From the NCBI GenBank assembly GCA_002361175.1, contig DESG01000173.1, positions 1-38,278 on the forward strand: 38,278 bases of DNA. The letters are read 5' to 3'. The translations under genes were made by a program, and so were the position numbers. Shown here one piece after another: positions 6,557-15,634 of this stretch. Every line of letters begins with the position of its first letter. Within the stretch, counting starts at the first letter, position 1. Below the pieces are notes generated by a model that worked only from the letters and a program-made list of their open reading frames with translations, searched no databases and was not told where the DNA came from. This DNA is from Lachnoclostridium sp. UBA3320 (lineage in GTDB: Bacteria; Bacillota; Clostridia; Lachnospirales; Lachnospiraceae).

Positions 6557-9346
6557 CTATCTTGCCCTTTCTTTTTGTTTTTTAAGTAAACTGCCCACAT
6601 CAAGCATTTCCTGTGAATCTTCTTTCTTTTTATGTTTCTTATGATTTGGTTTGCCCTCGCTCTTCTTAGGTGGCTGCACTGTTGTACTTGAATCTATAAC
6701 AGTGGTACTGTTTTCTGTTATTTCTTCTTTAGCAGCTGACCTTGCCTGTGCGGCAGCACTTAAAACATTAAACTTACTTTGTACAACTGCAAAAAGTTTC
6801 GCACCAAGTTTTATATCAAGTCTTCTATACACAATATCAATTATAAGAAATATCACTGCCGCTATAAGTAATGGGAGTGTTATATTCTTATAAGCTGTCA
6901 CTTCTTCTAACTTACTATCAAATATACCACTAAGATTGTTTATATACTTTCCCGCTGTCTGATTTACAAAATTTTCAAGACTATCTGTTATATCTGCAAA
7001 TCTGTACTCTTGTGAATACTGCATAGCAAGTCTTGTATTACGTGTATCTTTTACTGTGTTATCTTCTGTATTCTTAACATTGATTGAATAAATGCCAGAA
7101 TTTTCAAGTTCTATCTCTCCTTCATAAATACTTGGAGATGTTGCTTTAAGCTCCATTTCTGTCCTTTTACCGTCAGTATCTGTAATAGTTGCCACTACTT
7201 TTGTCTTGTCTGAATACTCTGGCGTAGTATAGGTAATCTTGCCACTGTTGCCCTCTTGTGTTACACTTACTTTGCTGTCTTCTTCTTCGGCAATATCTGT
7301 AAGATAATTAATTATATTTTTCCAGAAACTAGGATAACCATTCCATGATGCATAGTTTCCCGTCCACTGATTTGTTACGTCTGAGGTAAAAGCTACAGCT
7401 CTTCCAAGCCCATACTGCCAGCAGGCAAGCACTGGGTCATTGTCTTTATCGGAAGAAAGCACTTGTATAGCTTCAGGCTTTATGCTTGTCGCTATATATC
7501 CTGCCATAGCCGGAAGTCCATCTTCTACCTCGCTTCCAAGAATACTGCTGTTACTTTTTATTATAGGAGTAAATACATGATTTACAATATATTCTTTCTG
7601 TGCAAGGTACACTTCCTGTGCAAATATCCTTGAAAGCTCTGAATTGGCATTAGTATTGTAAAACCTCCCTCCGTTGGCTTGTGCAAGCCTTTCTAAAAAA
7701 TTGTTGTCTGCATCTGAACCTATTGCAACAGTTGAAAGCGTAATATTATTTTCCTGAAGTCTTTCTATAAGCCCTGGATAGGCATTATAATATCCGTCCT
7801 GTCCATCTGTAAGTAAAATTATATGTTTAAGCTGACAGTCTACATCCTTAATTTTGTCATATGCTTCCCTTACAGCTGGATATATATTAGTTCCGCCTCC
7901 GCCTTTAATACCATATATCCCTGCTTTTATATTGTTTTTATTGTCTGCTTTCTGTATATTGACATTCCAGCCATAAGTGTCATCAAATGATATAACACCT
8001 ATACTGTCTGTATCACGCAGGTTGTCTACAGCCGAAGCAGCAGCATCTTTTGCCATATCAATTTTGCCATTGCCGCTATCGTCTGACAGCATACTGCCTG
8101 ATTTATCTATAACCATTACCATAGCCATCTCTGGTATTTTCTTTTCCTGTGAAACGTCCATATTAACAGGAAGTACATCTTCAAGCGGTGTATTTTTATA
8201 ATTGCCAAGTGCAAAGCTTTTTTTCCCGCCTATAGCAGCAAATCCTCCGCCATAATCTTTTATATATGAATCAAGTGCATCTATAAATCCAGTAGGAAGG
8301 CTATCAGCAGAAGTATTTTCCATAATTATGCATTTATATTGATTCATATCTTCAAGTCTTTTAGGTGCTGCCTTTGCAGCAACAACATCAAACTTTATAT
8401 TAGCAGAAGACAAAAGTTTTTGAAACTCTTTTGATTCATTTTTTATACCTTCGATAAGAAGTATTTTTTTTGCACTATTAGCCTCTGTAAATGCAGAATA
8501 TTCATTGTTAATACTAACAGAATCTTTTTCAGGTATAATAACAGCCTTATATTCAGCAAACCCTTGCTTTTTTCTGGTATCTTGAAAAATAAATGAATTA
8601 GAACCCGCCTGTAGTGAAACTTTTTCTTGTTTACTAAGTTTTCCTCCTGTATACAACTGTAGAACAGCATTTGTTTTAACTGTACTCTCTACTTCCACTT
8701 GTACTCTGAATTTATCTCCAGCTTGTATCTTTTCTGGAACTGATAAATCAGATATATAAGCTTCATTACCAATATCAAAGTTTTTCTGTAAGACATTTAC
8801 CTCTACATGCTCTGCCATAAGTATGGCAGACATATTGTCAATCTCTCCTTCATTCTGGCTGCCATCTGTAATAAGCACCATGCGTTTTGCTTCATCGTCA
8901 CCAAAAAGAGCCATACCAGAACGCACTGCTTTTTCTATATTGGTAGCTGTCACAACTGGCATTGTTTCTACATCTGTAAACAAATTTATATCAGACATAA
9001 ACTGTTCAACTTTTGCATCAGCACCAAATGCAACAACAGCCGCTCTGTCACCGCTTGGCAGTTCTTTTAATGCATCTTTTACCATATTCACAGCTTCATC
9101 CCTGTGTGTGGCAAAGCTTTCAGAAACATCAATTAAAAATACAGTGCCTGTATCTTTAGAACTTATATTTATTGATATATCCGCCATAGCGCATATTATA
9201 AGACACATAAGAATAAATCTTGTGCCTATAATACTATATTTACGCACTTTGTCACCAATCCTTAAACTTCGAGAGGTTATAAAAAGTATAATGGCAATAA
9301 CTGGTATAAGTAATAATACAACTGGATATTGTACAGCAATCTTCAT
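6557..9346 (-). CDS. Large membrane protein with two VWA domains and a GATase-like domain
   Basis: This 929-residue protein starts with two membrane segments (about residues 6-26 and 37-57). A first VWA domain follows (MIDAS motif DVSES at 73-77, ITDGS near 160-164), then a beta-rich region and a class I glutamine-amidotransferase-like fold (about 294-390, with DYGGGFAAIGG) lacking an obvious catalytic Cys. A second VWA domain has MIDAS motif DKSGS at 414-418 and TDGQD near 513-517. A further membrane segment near the C-terminus (ITLPLLIAAVIFLIIDIVY) precedes a Lys-rich tail. Both MIDAS sites look able to bind a metal ion. The protein resembles Bat-type VWA proteins, though larger. The ATG at 9346 is preferred because an in-frame ATG at 9358 overlaps its Shine-Dalgarno GGAGG. 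Exact function unknown; a protein-interaction role with MoxR and DUF58 neighbours is inferred. Confidence 0.85.
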   Translation of the reverse strand: MKIAVQYPVVLLLIPVIAIILFITSRSLRIGDKVRKYSIIGTRFILMCLIICAMADISINISSKDTGTVFLIDVSESFATHRDEAVNMVKDALKELPSGDRAAVVAFGADAKVEQFMSDINLFTDVETMPVVTATNIEKAVRSGMALFGDDEAKRMVLITDGSQNEGEIDNMSAILMAEHVEVNVLQKNFDIGNEAYISDLSVPEKIQAGDKFRVQVEVESTVKTNAVLQLYTGGKLSKQEKVSLQAGSNSFIFQDTRKKQGFAEYKAVIIPEKDSVSINNEYSAFTEANSAKKILLIEGIKNESKEFQKLLSSANIKFDVVAAKAAPKRLEDMNQYKCIIMENTSADSLPTGFIDALDSYIKDYGGGFAAIGGKKSFALGNYKNTPLEDVLPVNMDVSQEKKIPEMAMVMVIDKSGSMLSDDSGNGKIDMAKDAAASAVDNLRDTDSIGVISFDDTYGWNVNIQKADNKNNIKAGIYGIKGGGGTNIYPAVREAYDKIKDVDCQLKHIILLTDGQDGYYNAYPGLIERLQENNITLSTVAIGSDADNNFLERLAQANGGRFYNTNANSELSRIFAQEVYLAQKEYIVNHVFTPIIKSNSSILGSEVEDGLPAMAGYIATSIKPEAIQVLSSDKDNDPVLACWQYGLGRAVAFTSDVTNQWTGNYASWNGYPSFWKNIINYLTDIAEEEDSKVSVTQEGNSGKITYTTPEYSDKTKVVATITDTDGKRTEMELKATSPSIYEGEIELENSGIYSINVKNTEDNTVKDTRNTRLAMQYSQEYRFADITDSLENFVNQTAGKYINNLSGIFDSKLEEVTAYKNITLPLLIAAVIFLIIDIVYRRLDIKLGAKLFAVVQSKFNVLSAAAQARSAAKEEITENSTTVIDSSTTVQPPKKSEGKPNHKKHKKKEDSQEMLDVGSLLKKQKERAR

Positions 9347-9358
9347 AATAACCTCCAT

Positions 9359-11239
9359 TTACAAGCGTTTTCTATATATACGCCACTCTGCCATAAGAAT
9401 AATTAAAAGCATGGCAAGTATAGGCATAACGACCATCTTTTTAGAAATACTGCCATTTATTTTTTTACTTACTTCTGTTTTGGTATTTTTATCAGATACT
9501 ACTACTGCTTTTTCTAAAACATCTGATTCATCTTCTGGAAATGAAACAGTAAAATACATTCTGTCATCTCCTTCCTCTATATAATATATGCCTGCATTTA
9601 AAGTTCCTGTAAAGACAGCCATGCCGCTGTCAAGATTATATGTTTCTTTTGTGCCATCAGGCTTAACTACAACTGCGCTTTTGGAATTACCTTTTTTCTG
9701 AATACCCGCTGGTTCGCCTGCCTTGTACACAGTTTTTTCTATTATCCTTGCAGACATTGTTTTTCTTAAAAGATTATACATAAATATCGGAAACTCTGTC
9801 TGTAATGGAAAGTCTGTATTGTGCAAATCAAAACCTGTAACAGCAATCATTCTTCCATTGTAATTTCCAATATATCCTGCTGAAAGTTTATCGTTTGTGT
9901 TAAAAAAGCTTGAAGCCCACTTTGGTGTATTAAATGTTGAAACGTCAAGACAGCTAAATGAATAGTCCTCTATATACTCTGTAACATCACACTTTACAGC
10001 TTTTACAAGGCTTGTCATACCTTTTTTCTTGTTTTTACTTTCTTTATCTTTTGTTGTAAAGATTTCCTGCTGCCAGTTTGTGTTACTTTTTTTAGGAGGG
10101 TTTATAAATATAAGATTGCCATTTACTGGAAGTTTGTCAGGAAGTATTCCATCATATACTATAAGGCTATACTCCTCTTCTTTAGCAGCCTCAATATCTT
10201 TTGGCGTAACCTTGTCAACTGTCTTATTGCCTAAAAGTTTTAAAGATTTCTCAAGAAATGTGTTTTTATCTGTAACAAGAAGTATCTTTTCGTCATTTTC
10301 GCCGTTAAGAATATCATATGTCTTATTATCGCCTGCAAGCATATCTTTTGAATTAAGCTCTGCCATAAGGTATGGTGTATCTTTAAGTACACTGTTAAAT
10401 CTGCTTTTTGAAATATCTTTAAAATATATTACACTGCTTTCGCTAGGTTCTACTGTTACACTCTGTATATCATAAAGCTTACTGCCTATATATAAATTTA
10501 CATCTGTATTTAACTTATTCTTGCCATAGTTGTCAACCCTTGCCATAACTTTTACAGTGCCGTTTTCTGATACTGTATGGCTTAAACTTTGTATTGCCCC
10601 ATTATCCCCTTGTACGCTTAAATCAACTACTTCACAATTTATATTTTGCATATTTGCACTGCTGTCTGTAAATGCTAGTACTTTATAGCTTTCCCATACA
10701 GAAGTTATTGACTGTGCCATGCTTACACCAGTATTAAGCGAACCTGATATATCAGTTGCATTTATACTGTTTATAGCATCTATTACTCGTTTTTTATCAT
10801 CTGAGCCAGAAATTATAAGCTCTGATGTACTTCCTGCCGTCATAATAGTATATCTTATACCGTCATTAGCGCTTATATAATCTATAGCCTGTTTTTTAGC
10901 AGTCTCAAGTTTTGTATCATTTTCTGAATACAGTCCAGACATACTTGCACTATTATCAATCATTATAAGCATATTTAAATACTCACTGCCGCCTCCTGCA
11001 ATATATGGAGACATCATTGCTGCTATTAAAAATATAAGTGCCGCTATTTGCAGATACATAAGTATATTATTGCGAAATTTCTCCCAAGGCGTAGATGCTT
11101 GGATATTTTCATATGCTTCTCTCCAGAGGTTTAAAGCAGATATTTTTTGATTCTTAACTTTCTGCTTTAAAAGGTATAAAAGTACAATACCAGGTATTAA
11201 GACAGCAAATAGAGCTGGCCATAACCTCACAATTCCCAT
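9359..11239 (-). CDS. BatA-like VWA domain membrane protein
   Basis: This 626-residue protein has the N-terminal arrangement of BatA family members: a first membrane helix (about 5-24), the segment PWEKFRNNILMYLQ, a second helix (about 60-80), then a VWA domain starting LNMLIMIDNSASM. The MIDAS motif DNSAS (95-99) is intact. The central part (about 200-520) is beta-rich with a GATase-like segment without recognisable catalytic residues. A C-terminal helix (MVVMPILAMLLIILM) precedes a short basic tail. Topology suggests that the VWA domain lies between the second and last helices, outside the cell. It sits between the DUF58 and second VWA genes with 12-base gaps. An in-frame ATG at 11251 overlaps the Shine-Dalgarno; 11239 has correct spacing. 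Function unproven. Confidence 0.85.
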   Translation of the reverse strand: MGIVRLWPALFAVLIPGIVLLYLLKQKVKNQKISALNLWREAYENIQASTPWEKFRNNILMYLQIAALIFLIAAMMSPYIAGGGSEYLNMLIMIDNSASMSGLYSENDTKLETAKKQAIDYISANDGIRYTIMTAGSTSELIISGSDDKKRVIDAINSINATDISGSLNTGVSMAQSITSVWESYKVLAFTDSSANMQNINCEVVDLSVQGDNGAIQSLSHTVSENGTVKVMARVDNYGKNKLNTDVNLYIGSKLYDIQSVTVEPSESSVIYFKDISKSRFNSVLKDTPYLMAELNSKDMLAGDNKTYDILNGENDEKILLVTDKNTFLEKSLKLLGNKTVDKVTPKDIEAAKEEEYSLIVYDGILPDKLPVNGNLIFINPPKKSNTNWQQEIFTTKDKESKNKKKGMTSLVKAVKCDVTEYIEDYSFSCLDVSTFNTPKWASSFFNTNDKLSAGYIGNYNGRMIAVTGFDLHNTDFPLQTEFPIFMYNLLRKTMSARIIEKTVYKAGEPAGIQKKGNSKSAVVVKPDGTKETYNLDSGMAVFTGTLNAGIYYIEEGDDRMYFTVSFPEDESDVLEKAVVVSDKNTKTEVSKKINGSISKKMVVMPILAMLLIILMAEWRIYRKRL

Positions 11240-11251
11240 AATTGCCTCCAT

Positions 11252-12151
11252 TCAGATATTTTCAAGCTGTCCGCTTCTTATGCCTTTATATATAAATGTT
11301 TCTATAGTTTCATCACTACAAATTGGTATATAATGTGCCTGATAGTGCTTTGCACACTCTTCTACTCTGCCTGTAAACTTTTTAAGTACATGCTTATACT
11401 GCTTACAAAGATGGCTTGTCGCTGTTACTTTTAAGATATCACCTGTCTCTGCGTCCAAAAGACCTATAGTACCCTCAAGTGTTGGCTCTATCTCTTCTGG
11501 TGACAGTACGTGAAGTATTAATACTTCTTGTTTCATATATTTAAGATACCTTATCATATCCACTATGCTATTTATATTTTCATCTGTTGTATCTTTGCTA
11601 AACAAATCCGATATAATAACAGTGACACCTCTCTGATTAAATGGTATACCTCTGACACTTTTATATAAATTTGTTTTTCCAAAAAATTCCATATTTTCAA
11701 GCCACAAGGCTGCTTTATTAAACCCCTGTCTGCCTGTAAAATCACTGCTATTTATAATTTTATCCTCACATATTGCAGATAGGCGCACTCTGTCAAGGTT
11801 GTTAAGTGCCATATAACTTATCGCACCTGCAAGCCTTGCTGCACAAACACTTTTACTTGGATGTCCAAAATCCATAGAAGCACTTGCATCTACAATTATA
11901 GAATAATATGCTTCTCTTTCCTCTACAAATAGCTTTACAAAAAGCTTTTCCATCCTGCCATAAGTATTCCAGTCAATTCTTCTTATATCATCACCTGGCA
12001 CATATTCTCTAAAGTCGGCAAACTCTACACTGCTTCCTTTAGCCGCTGACTTTCTCATACCACTTCTGCCGCCCTGCATTGTAATTCTTGTAACAATCTT
12101 TATACGGTTTAAACCTCTAAAAAATGAACCATCAAAAATTTTTTCTTCCAT
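11252..12151 (-). CDS. DUF58 domain protein (MoxR partner)
   Basis: This 299-residue protein carries the DUF58 core motif YVPGDDIRRIDWN (50-62) followed by a degenerate VWA-like fold with DASASM (88-93) as a possible metal site. No membrane segment is visible, so it should be cytoplasmic. DUF58 proteins are almost always encoded next to MoxR AAA+ ATPases and VWA proteins, as here, and are thought to act with them as a chaperone-like complex. A GTG start at 12175 would overlap the MoxR gene by 20 bases; the ATG at 12151, four bases after the MoxR stop, gives the normal N-terminus and is preferred, though its Shine-Dalgarno (AAGGGC) is weak, suggesting translational coupling. Confidence 0.88.
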   Translation of the reverse strand: MEEKIFDGSFFRGLNRIKIVTRITMQGGRSGMRKSAAKGSSVEFADFREYVPGDDIRRIDWNTYGRMEKLFVKLFVEEREAYYSIIVDASASMDFGHPSKSVCAARLAGAISYMALNNLDRVRLSAICEDKIINSSDFTGRQGFNKAALWLENMEFFGKTNLYKSVRGIPFNQRGVTVIISDLFSKDTTDENINSIVDMIRYLKYMKQEVLILHVLSPEEIEPTLEGTIGLLDAETGDILKVTATSHLCKQYKHVLKKFTGRVEECAKHYQAHYIPICSDETIETFIYKGIRSGQLENI

Positions 12152-12155
12152 ACTC

Positions 12156-13136
12156 TCAGCCCTTTGAAATGCCACTAATCATCTCCTTAAGCACATCATC
12201 TATATCAATGCCCTCAGAAACTGCCTCAAATCCTGCCATTACTCTGTGTCTTAGTGCAGGAAGTGCAACCGCATCTACATCATCAAATGAAACATTATAT
12301 CTTCCATCAAGCAGCGCTCTTGCCTTAGAAGTTAGAAATATTGCCTGTGCCGCCCTTGGGCTTGCTCCTGCATCAAGATACTTTTTTACATTAGGCATAG
12401 CATTTGGAAGTTCTGGGTGTGTGCCTAATACAATTTTTAGTGCGTATTCCTGTACAGCGTCTGCCACTGGAATATCTCTTATAAGTGTTCGCATATTTAT
12501 TATATCATCGCCGCTTAATATAGAATTTAATACAGGTTTTGTATTAGTGACGGTTACATCCATAATCTTTTTAAGTTCACTTAGGTTGGGAAATTCCATA
12601 TTTATCTTAAATATAAAACGGTCAAGCTGCGCTTCTGGCAATGGATAAGTGCCTTCGTTTTCAATAGGGTTTTGTGTTGCCAGTACCATATACGGCTGTG
12701 GCAGCTGGTAAGTGTTTTTTCCCACTGTAACAGTCTTTTCTTGCATCGCTTCAAGCATTGCCGCTTGTGTCTTTGGCGTAGCCCTGTTAATCTCGTCTGC
12801 AAGAACTATATTGGCAAACACAGGTCCTTGCTCAAACCTAAACACATTGTTGCCATTTTCTTTTATAATAAGGTTTGTACCTGTAACATCAGCTGGCATA
12901 AGGTCAGGTGTAAACTGTATTCTTGAAAAAGATAAATCAAGTACCTTTGAAATAGTCTTTACAAGCTGTGTCTTTCCAAGCCCTGGCACACCTTCTAAAA
13001 GCACATTGCCATCAGCAAGAATTGCAAGCATAATTTCATGTACAACTTCTTCTTGCCCTATAATAGCTTTGGCAATCTCTTCTTCACATGCTTTCATACT
13101 GCTAATTATATTGTCAATAGTTTCTCTATCTGCCAT
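12156..13136 (-). CDS. MoxR-family AAA+ ATPase
   Basis: This 326-residue cytoplasmic ATPase has Walker A GVPGLGKT (49-56), Walker B LADEINRA (Asp114, Glu115), sensor TQNP (154-157) and the GTYPLPEAQLDRF segment typical of MoxR proteins. The C-terminal lid contains GASPRAAQ and DGRYNVSFDDV. MoxR ATPases work as chaperones for complex assembly or metal insertion, usually with VWA proteins encoded beside them. Here it precedes DUF58 and two VWA genes, the classical MoxR module. GGAGG precedes the ATG by 6 bases. The substrate in this organism is unknown. Confidence 0.95.
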   Translation of the reverse strand: MADRETIDNIISSMKACEEEIAKAIIGQEEVVHEIMLAILADGNVLLEGVPGLGKTQLVKTISKVLDLSFSRIQFTPDLMPADVTGTNLIIKENGNNVFRFEQGPVFANIVLADEINRATPKTQAAMLEAMQEKTVTVGKNTYQLPQPYMVLATQNPIENEGTYPLPEAQLDRFIFKINMEFPNLSELKKIMDVTVTNTKPVLNSILSGDDIINMRTLIRDIPVADAVQEYALKIVLGTHPELPNAMPNVKKYLDAGASPRAAQAIFLTSKARALLDGRYNVSFDDVDAVALPALRHRVMAGFEAVSEGIDIDDVLKEMISGISKG

Positions 13137-13158
13137 TACTAACCTCCATCTAACTTAC

Positions 13159-14694
13159 TTACTCACCAAATCCACTAAAATATTCTTTTACAATATCTTT
13201 CATAGCAGATGGCACTTTATTGCTATCTATCTTTGCATATGCTTCACTGCTGTAATCACCTATTACCGTGTCAAGTTCTGTCTTACTTCCTGATAAAGCT
13301 CCTCCCATCTGGTTGCTTTTTTCTGTAATTGTCGCTTCACCATTCTTTTTACCTGTGAGATTGTCATCACTTCCTTGCTTTTTGCCAGTAAGATAAATGG
13401 CTTCTCCTTTGCCTTCCTGTTCTTTGCGCTCAAGCCCTTCACTGTTGCCCATATTCCAGCCAGCGCCATTACCAGAACCACCACCATTGCCATTTCCCTG
13501 TCCATTACCACTGCCACTGCCGTTGCCCTGTCCACTGCCATTTCCTGAGCCATTGCCAGAACCACCACCTGGAACACCACTTGCAGAAGGATTTGCTGAA
13601 CCACTTGGATTTGAACCAGATGCAGAAGGAGTTGCAGAGGAAGTTTGAGCACCACCCTGTGAGCCATTGTTTCCAGAAGATGCAGTTATTGTAGCTGCTG
13701 CCATCTGTGCATCTCTGTTTCCTATGCCAGACAGTGATGATGCTACCTCAGAAGCTGTAATTTCTCCGTCTTCCATTGCTTTTTTAAGTTCTTCAATCAG
13801 TTGCTCCATCTGCTCTGGCGTAAGGCTTTCAGCAACATTTTTAAGTTCATTTATTAAATCCTTATTAATACCACTTTTTTGTGTTATATCATTAAGATTT
13901 TTATTAAAATTTGCCATTTTAGCAAGGTTAGTGTCAGGTACAAGCGGCTGAAAAGCTTTGAGTAATTCTTTATTATCTGCCTCTGCAAGTTCTTGTTTAA
14001 GCTTACTTTTAAGCCTTTCCTCTGCTTTCTTTATATCACTTTCATCAGTTGCCTCTGCGAGTTCTTTCTTAGCCTCTTCTAAAATCTTTTTAAGTTTTTT
14101 AGCCTCTGCATCTTCAACTCCATTAGCTTTGGCATTATCTAAAAGCTCCATTGCCTCCTCTGCCTTTTTCTCTACCTCTTTTGCCTGTATAGCAAGTTTG
14201 TGAATTGCCTTAGCATCTTTTCTTGCCTGAGAAGGCACAAATATGCAGATTACAAACATACACACCAGTATGCTAGAGACTATATATCTCTTCCAAGGAT
14301 AATTAAGCGGCAGTCGCAATTTTTTATCAAAGCGGTTAATCTCATTAACAGTATCTTCTTTTAGAAGTCCTGCAAATCCATCTTCTAAACCTATAAACTC
14401 AATACTTGTTACAAGTCTTTCTTTTAATCCTGCACTATCTGCATACCTTGCCGCCTCATACATATTTGTGCGTTTAATAATAAGATATATAAATGACAAT
14501 AAAAATCCTGCAAGTATAATTATCAATCCATATAGCGCAGCATAATAAATTGGAACAAATATTGCTATGGTATTTAGTATAAATGCTAAAGATGCAGTTA
14601 TAAGCAGACACCATGAAATATATACAAGCCATTTTTGCATATTTTTGCGTCTTGCAATAACTTTTAAAAAATTTTTTATCTTTTCATCAGCCAT
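13159..14694 (-). CDS. Coiled-coil membrane protein with Gly/Ser/Asn-rich linker, function unknown
   Basis: I recognise no named family, but the architecture is clear. The 511 residues comprise two membrane helices (about 22-44 and 50-73), a cytoplasmic segment, a third helix (about 137-153), then a long Ala/Glu/Lys-rich coiled coil (about 160-330), a Gly/Ser/Asn-rich flexible stretch (340-412) and a C-terminal motif (EAYAKIDSNKVPSAMKDIV, ending YFSGFGE). A C-terminal Tyr/Ala ... Pro ... YF motif of this kind is found on uncharacterised membrane proteins next to MoxR/VWA clusters, including DUF4175-like ones. The start overlaps the permease stop by 8 bases (ATGGCTGA), indicating coupling. By topology the coiled coil should be extracytoplasmic. 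It may act as a tether or scaffold; that is inference. Confidence 0.75.
   Translation of the reverse strand: MADEKIKNFLKVIARRKNMQKWLVYISWCLLITASLAFILNTIAIFVPIYYAALYGLIIILAGFLLSFIYLIIKRTNMYEAARYADSAGLKERLVTSIEFIGLEDGFAGLLKEDTVNEINRFDKKLRLPLNYPWKRYIVSSILVCMFVICIFVPSQARKDAKAIHKLAIQAKEVEKKAEEAMELLDNAKANGVEDAEAKKLKKILEEAKKELAEATDESDIKKAEERLKSKLKQELAEADNKELLKAFQPLVPDTNLAKMANFNKNLNDITQKSGINKDLINELKNVAESLTPEQMEQLIEELKKAMEDGEITASEVASSLSGIGNRDAQMAAATITASSGNNGSQGGAQTSSATPSASGSNPSGSANPSASGVPGGGSGNGSGNGSGQGNGSGSGNGQGNGNGGGSGNGAGWNMGNSEGLERKEQEGKGEAIYLTGKKQGSDDNLTGKKNGEATITEKSNQMGGALSGSKTELDTVIGDYSSEAYAKIDSNKVPSAMKDIVKEYFSGFGE
13459..13575 (-). repeat. Gly/Ser/Asn-rich low-complexity coding repeat
   Basis: Encodes residues 374-412 of the coiled-coil membrane protein, with tandem GSGN/GQGN-like units. 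The plus strand shows CCATTGCC/CCACTGCC-type units repeated about a dozen times, a likely site of length variation. Confidence 0.7.
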
Positions 14695-15634
14695 CTACAC
14701 CACCAGACTCCTCTTTCTTTTTTCTTCTTTTCTTCTTTGTCTTTCTCGCTTTTTCTTTTCTTCTTAATGGGTCAAGAAACCTTGTAGCTAAGAATAAAAA
14801 TATACATGTAAGCACAAGCTGTACAACAATACTACATTCAAACCAGTGGTCAACAAACAGTGATGGTATATGTCCATTAAGTCCTGAACTAAGCGCAGAA
14901 ACTAAGTTCTCAGATGAATACTGACTTATCACCATTTCTAACATTGTAAAAGCTGGATTTATAAGTAGAAAATATGCAGCCCATGTGACATCAGGATATG
15001 GAGCTGTATTGCTTTGCATATTGTAATAATACATATTAGCACTTGCATTAGCTACAAAAACTACAATTACTGTTACTCCACATACAATCATAAGTATTCC
15101 AAATGATAAAACTATGGCAGGAATTGCTTTTTTAAGGAGTGCAGAAGAGAACATCCCTATACTGCCTATATAAAGTGATATCACTATTATTATTAATACA
15201 AACTGCAAAACATTTATCATATTTATGCCGCCTATAGTAAACACTATAGATATTACAGGAAGACTTGAAAACACCAATAAAAGCACCATGCTTATTGACG
15301 ACATAAGCTTTCCAATTACTATCTGCATAGGTTTTAATACTGTAGTAAGCAGTATTTCAAGCGTCTGTTTTTCTCTTTCACCAGCTATGCTTCCTGCTGT
15401 AAATACTGGCACTAAAAGTGCTACCATCACTGCTTCCAGACAGATAAGTATAAAATACACTGTTATAGCACCTGAGTAATCTATTCTAGTATTTATATTT
15501 ACATTAAAGAATACCTCAAACCCAAAAAGTGCTATTGCAATAAGTACAAGATTAAACAAAAGTATTGTCATTGCAAACTTTACTGAACGCACTCTTAATT
15601 TCATCTCTTTGCCATATACTGGATTTACTTTCAT
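14687..15634 (-). CDS. ABC-2 type transporter permease
   Basis: This 315-residue membrane protein has about six hydrophobic helices and the segment GSIAGEREKQTLEILLTTVL, the hallmark of ABC-2 export permeases. The C-terminal tail is strongly basic (KARKTKKKRRKKKEE) and should face the cytoplasm. The start codon shares a base with the stop of the ABC ATPase gene (TGATG), so the two are translationally coupled and surely form one transporter. Within this operon it resembles the GldF role of the GldA/GldF/GldG set. The substrate cannot be read from the sequence. Confidence 0.9.
   Translation of the reverse strand: MKVNPVYGKEMKLRVRSVKFAMTILLFNLVLIAIALFGFEVFFNVNINTRIDYSGAITVYFILICLEAVMVALLVPVFTAGSIAGEREKQTLEILLTTVLKPMQIVIGKLMSSISMVLLLVFSSLPVISIVFTIGGINMINVLQFVLIIIVISLYIGSIGMFSSALLKKAIPAIVLSFGILMIVCGVTVIVVFVANASANMYYYNMQSNTAPYPDVTWAAYFLLINPAFTMLEMVISQYSSENLVSALSSGLNGHIPSLFVDHWFECSIVVQLVLTCIFLFLATRFLDPLRRKEKARKTKKKRRKKKEESGGVDG

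Noticed and set aside
8823..9584. 253-codon plus-strand frame opposite the VWA genes
   Set aside because: It runs antisense across the junction of two well-supported VWA genes, has Ser/Ile/Thr-rich shadow composition and no ribosome site.
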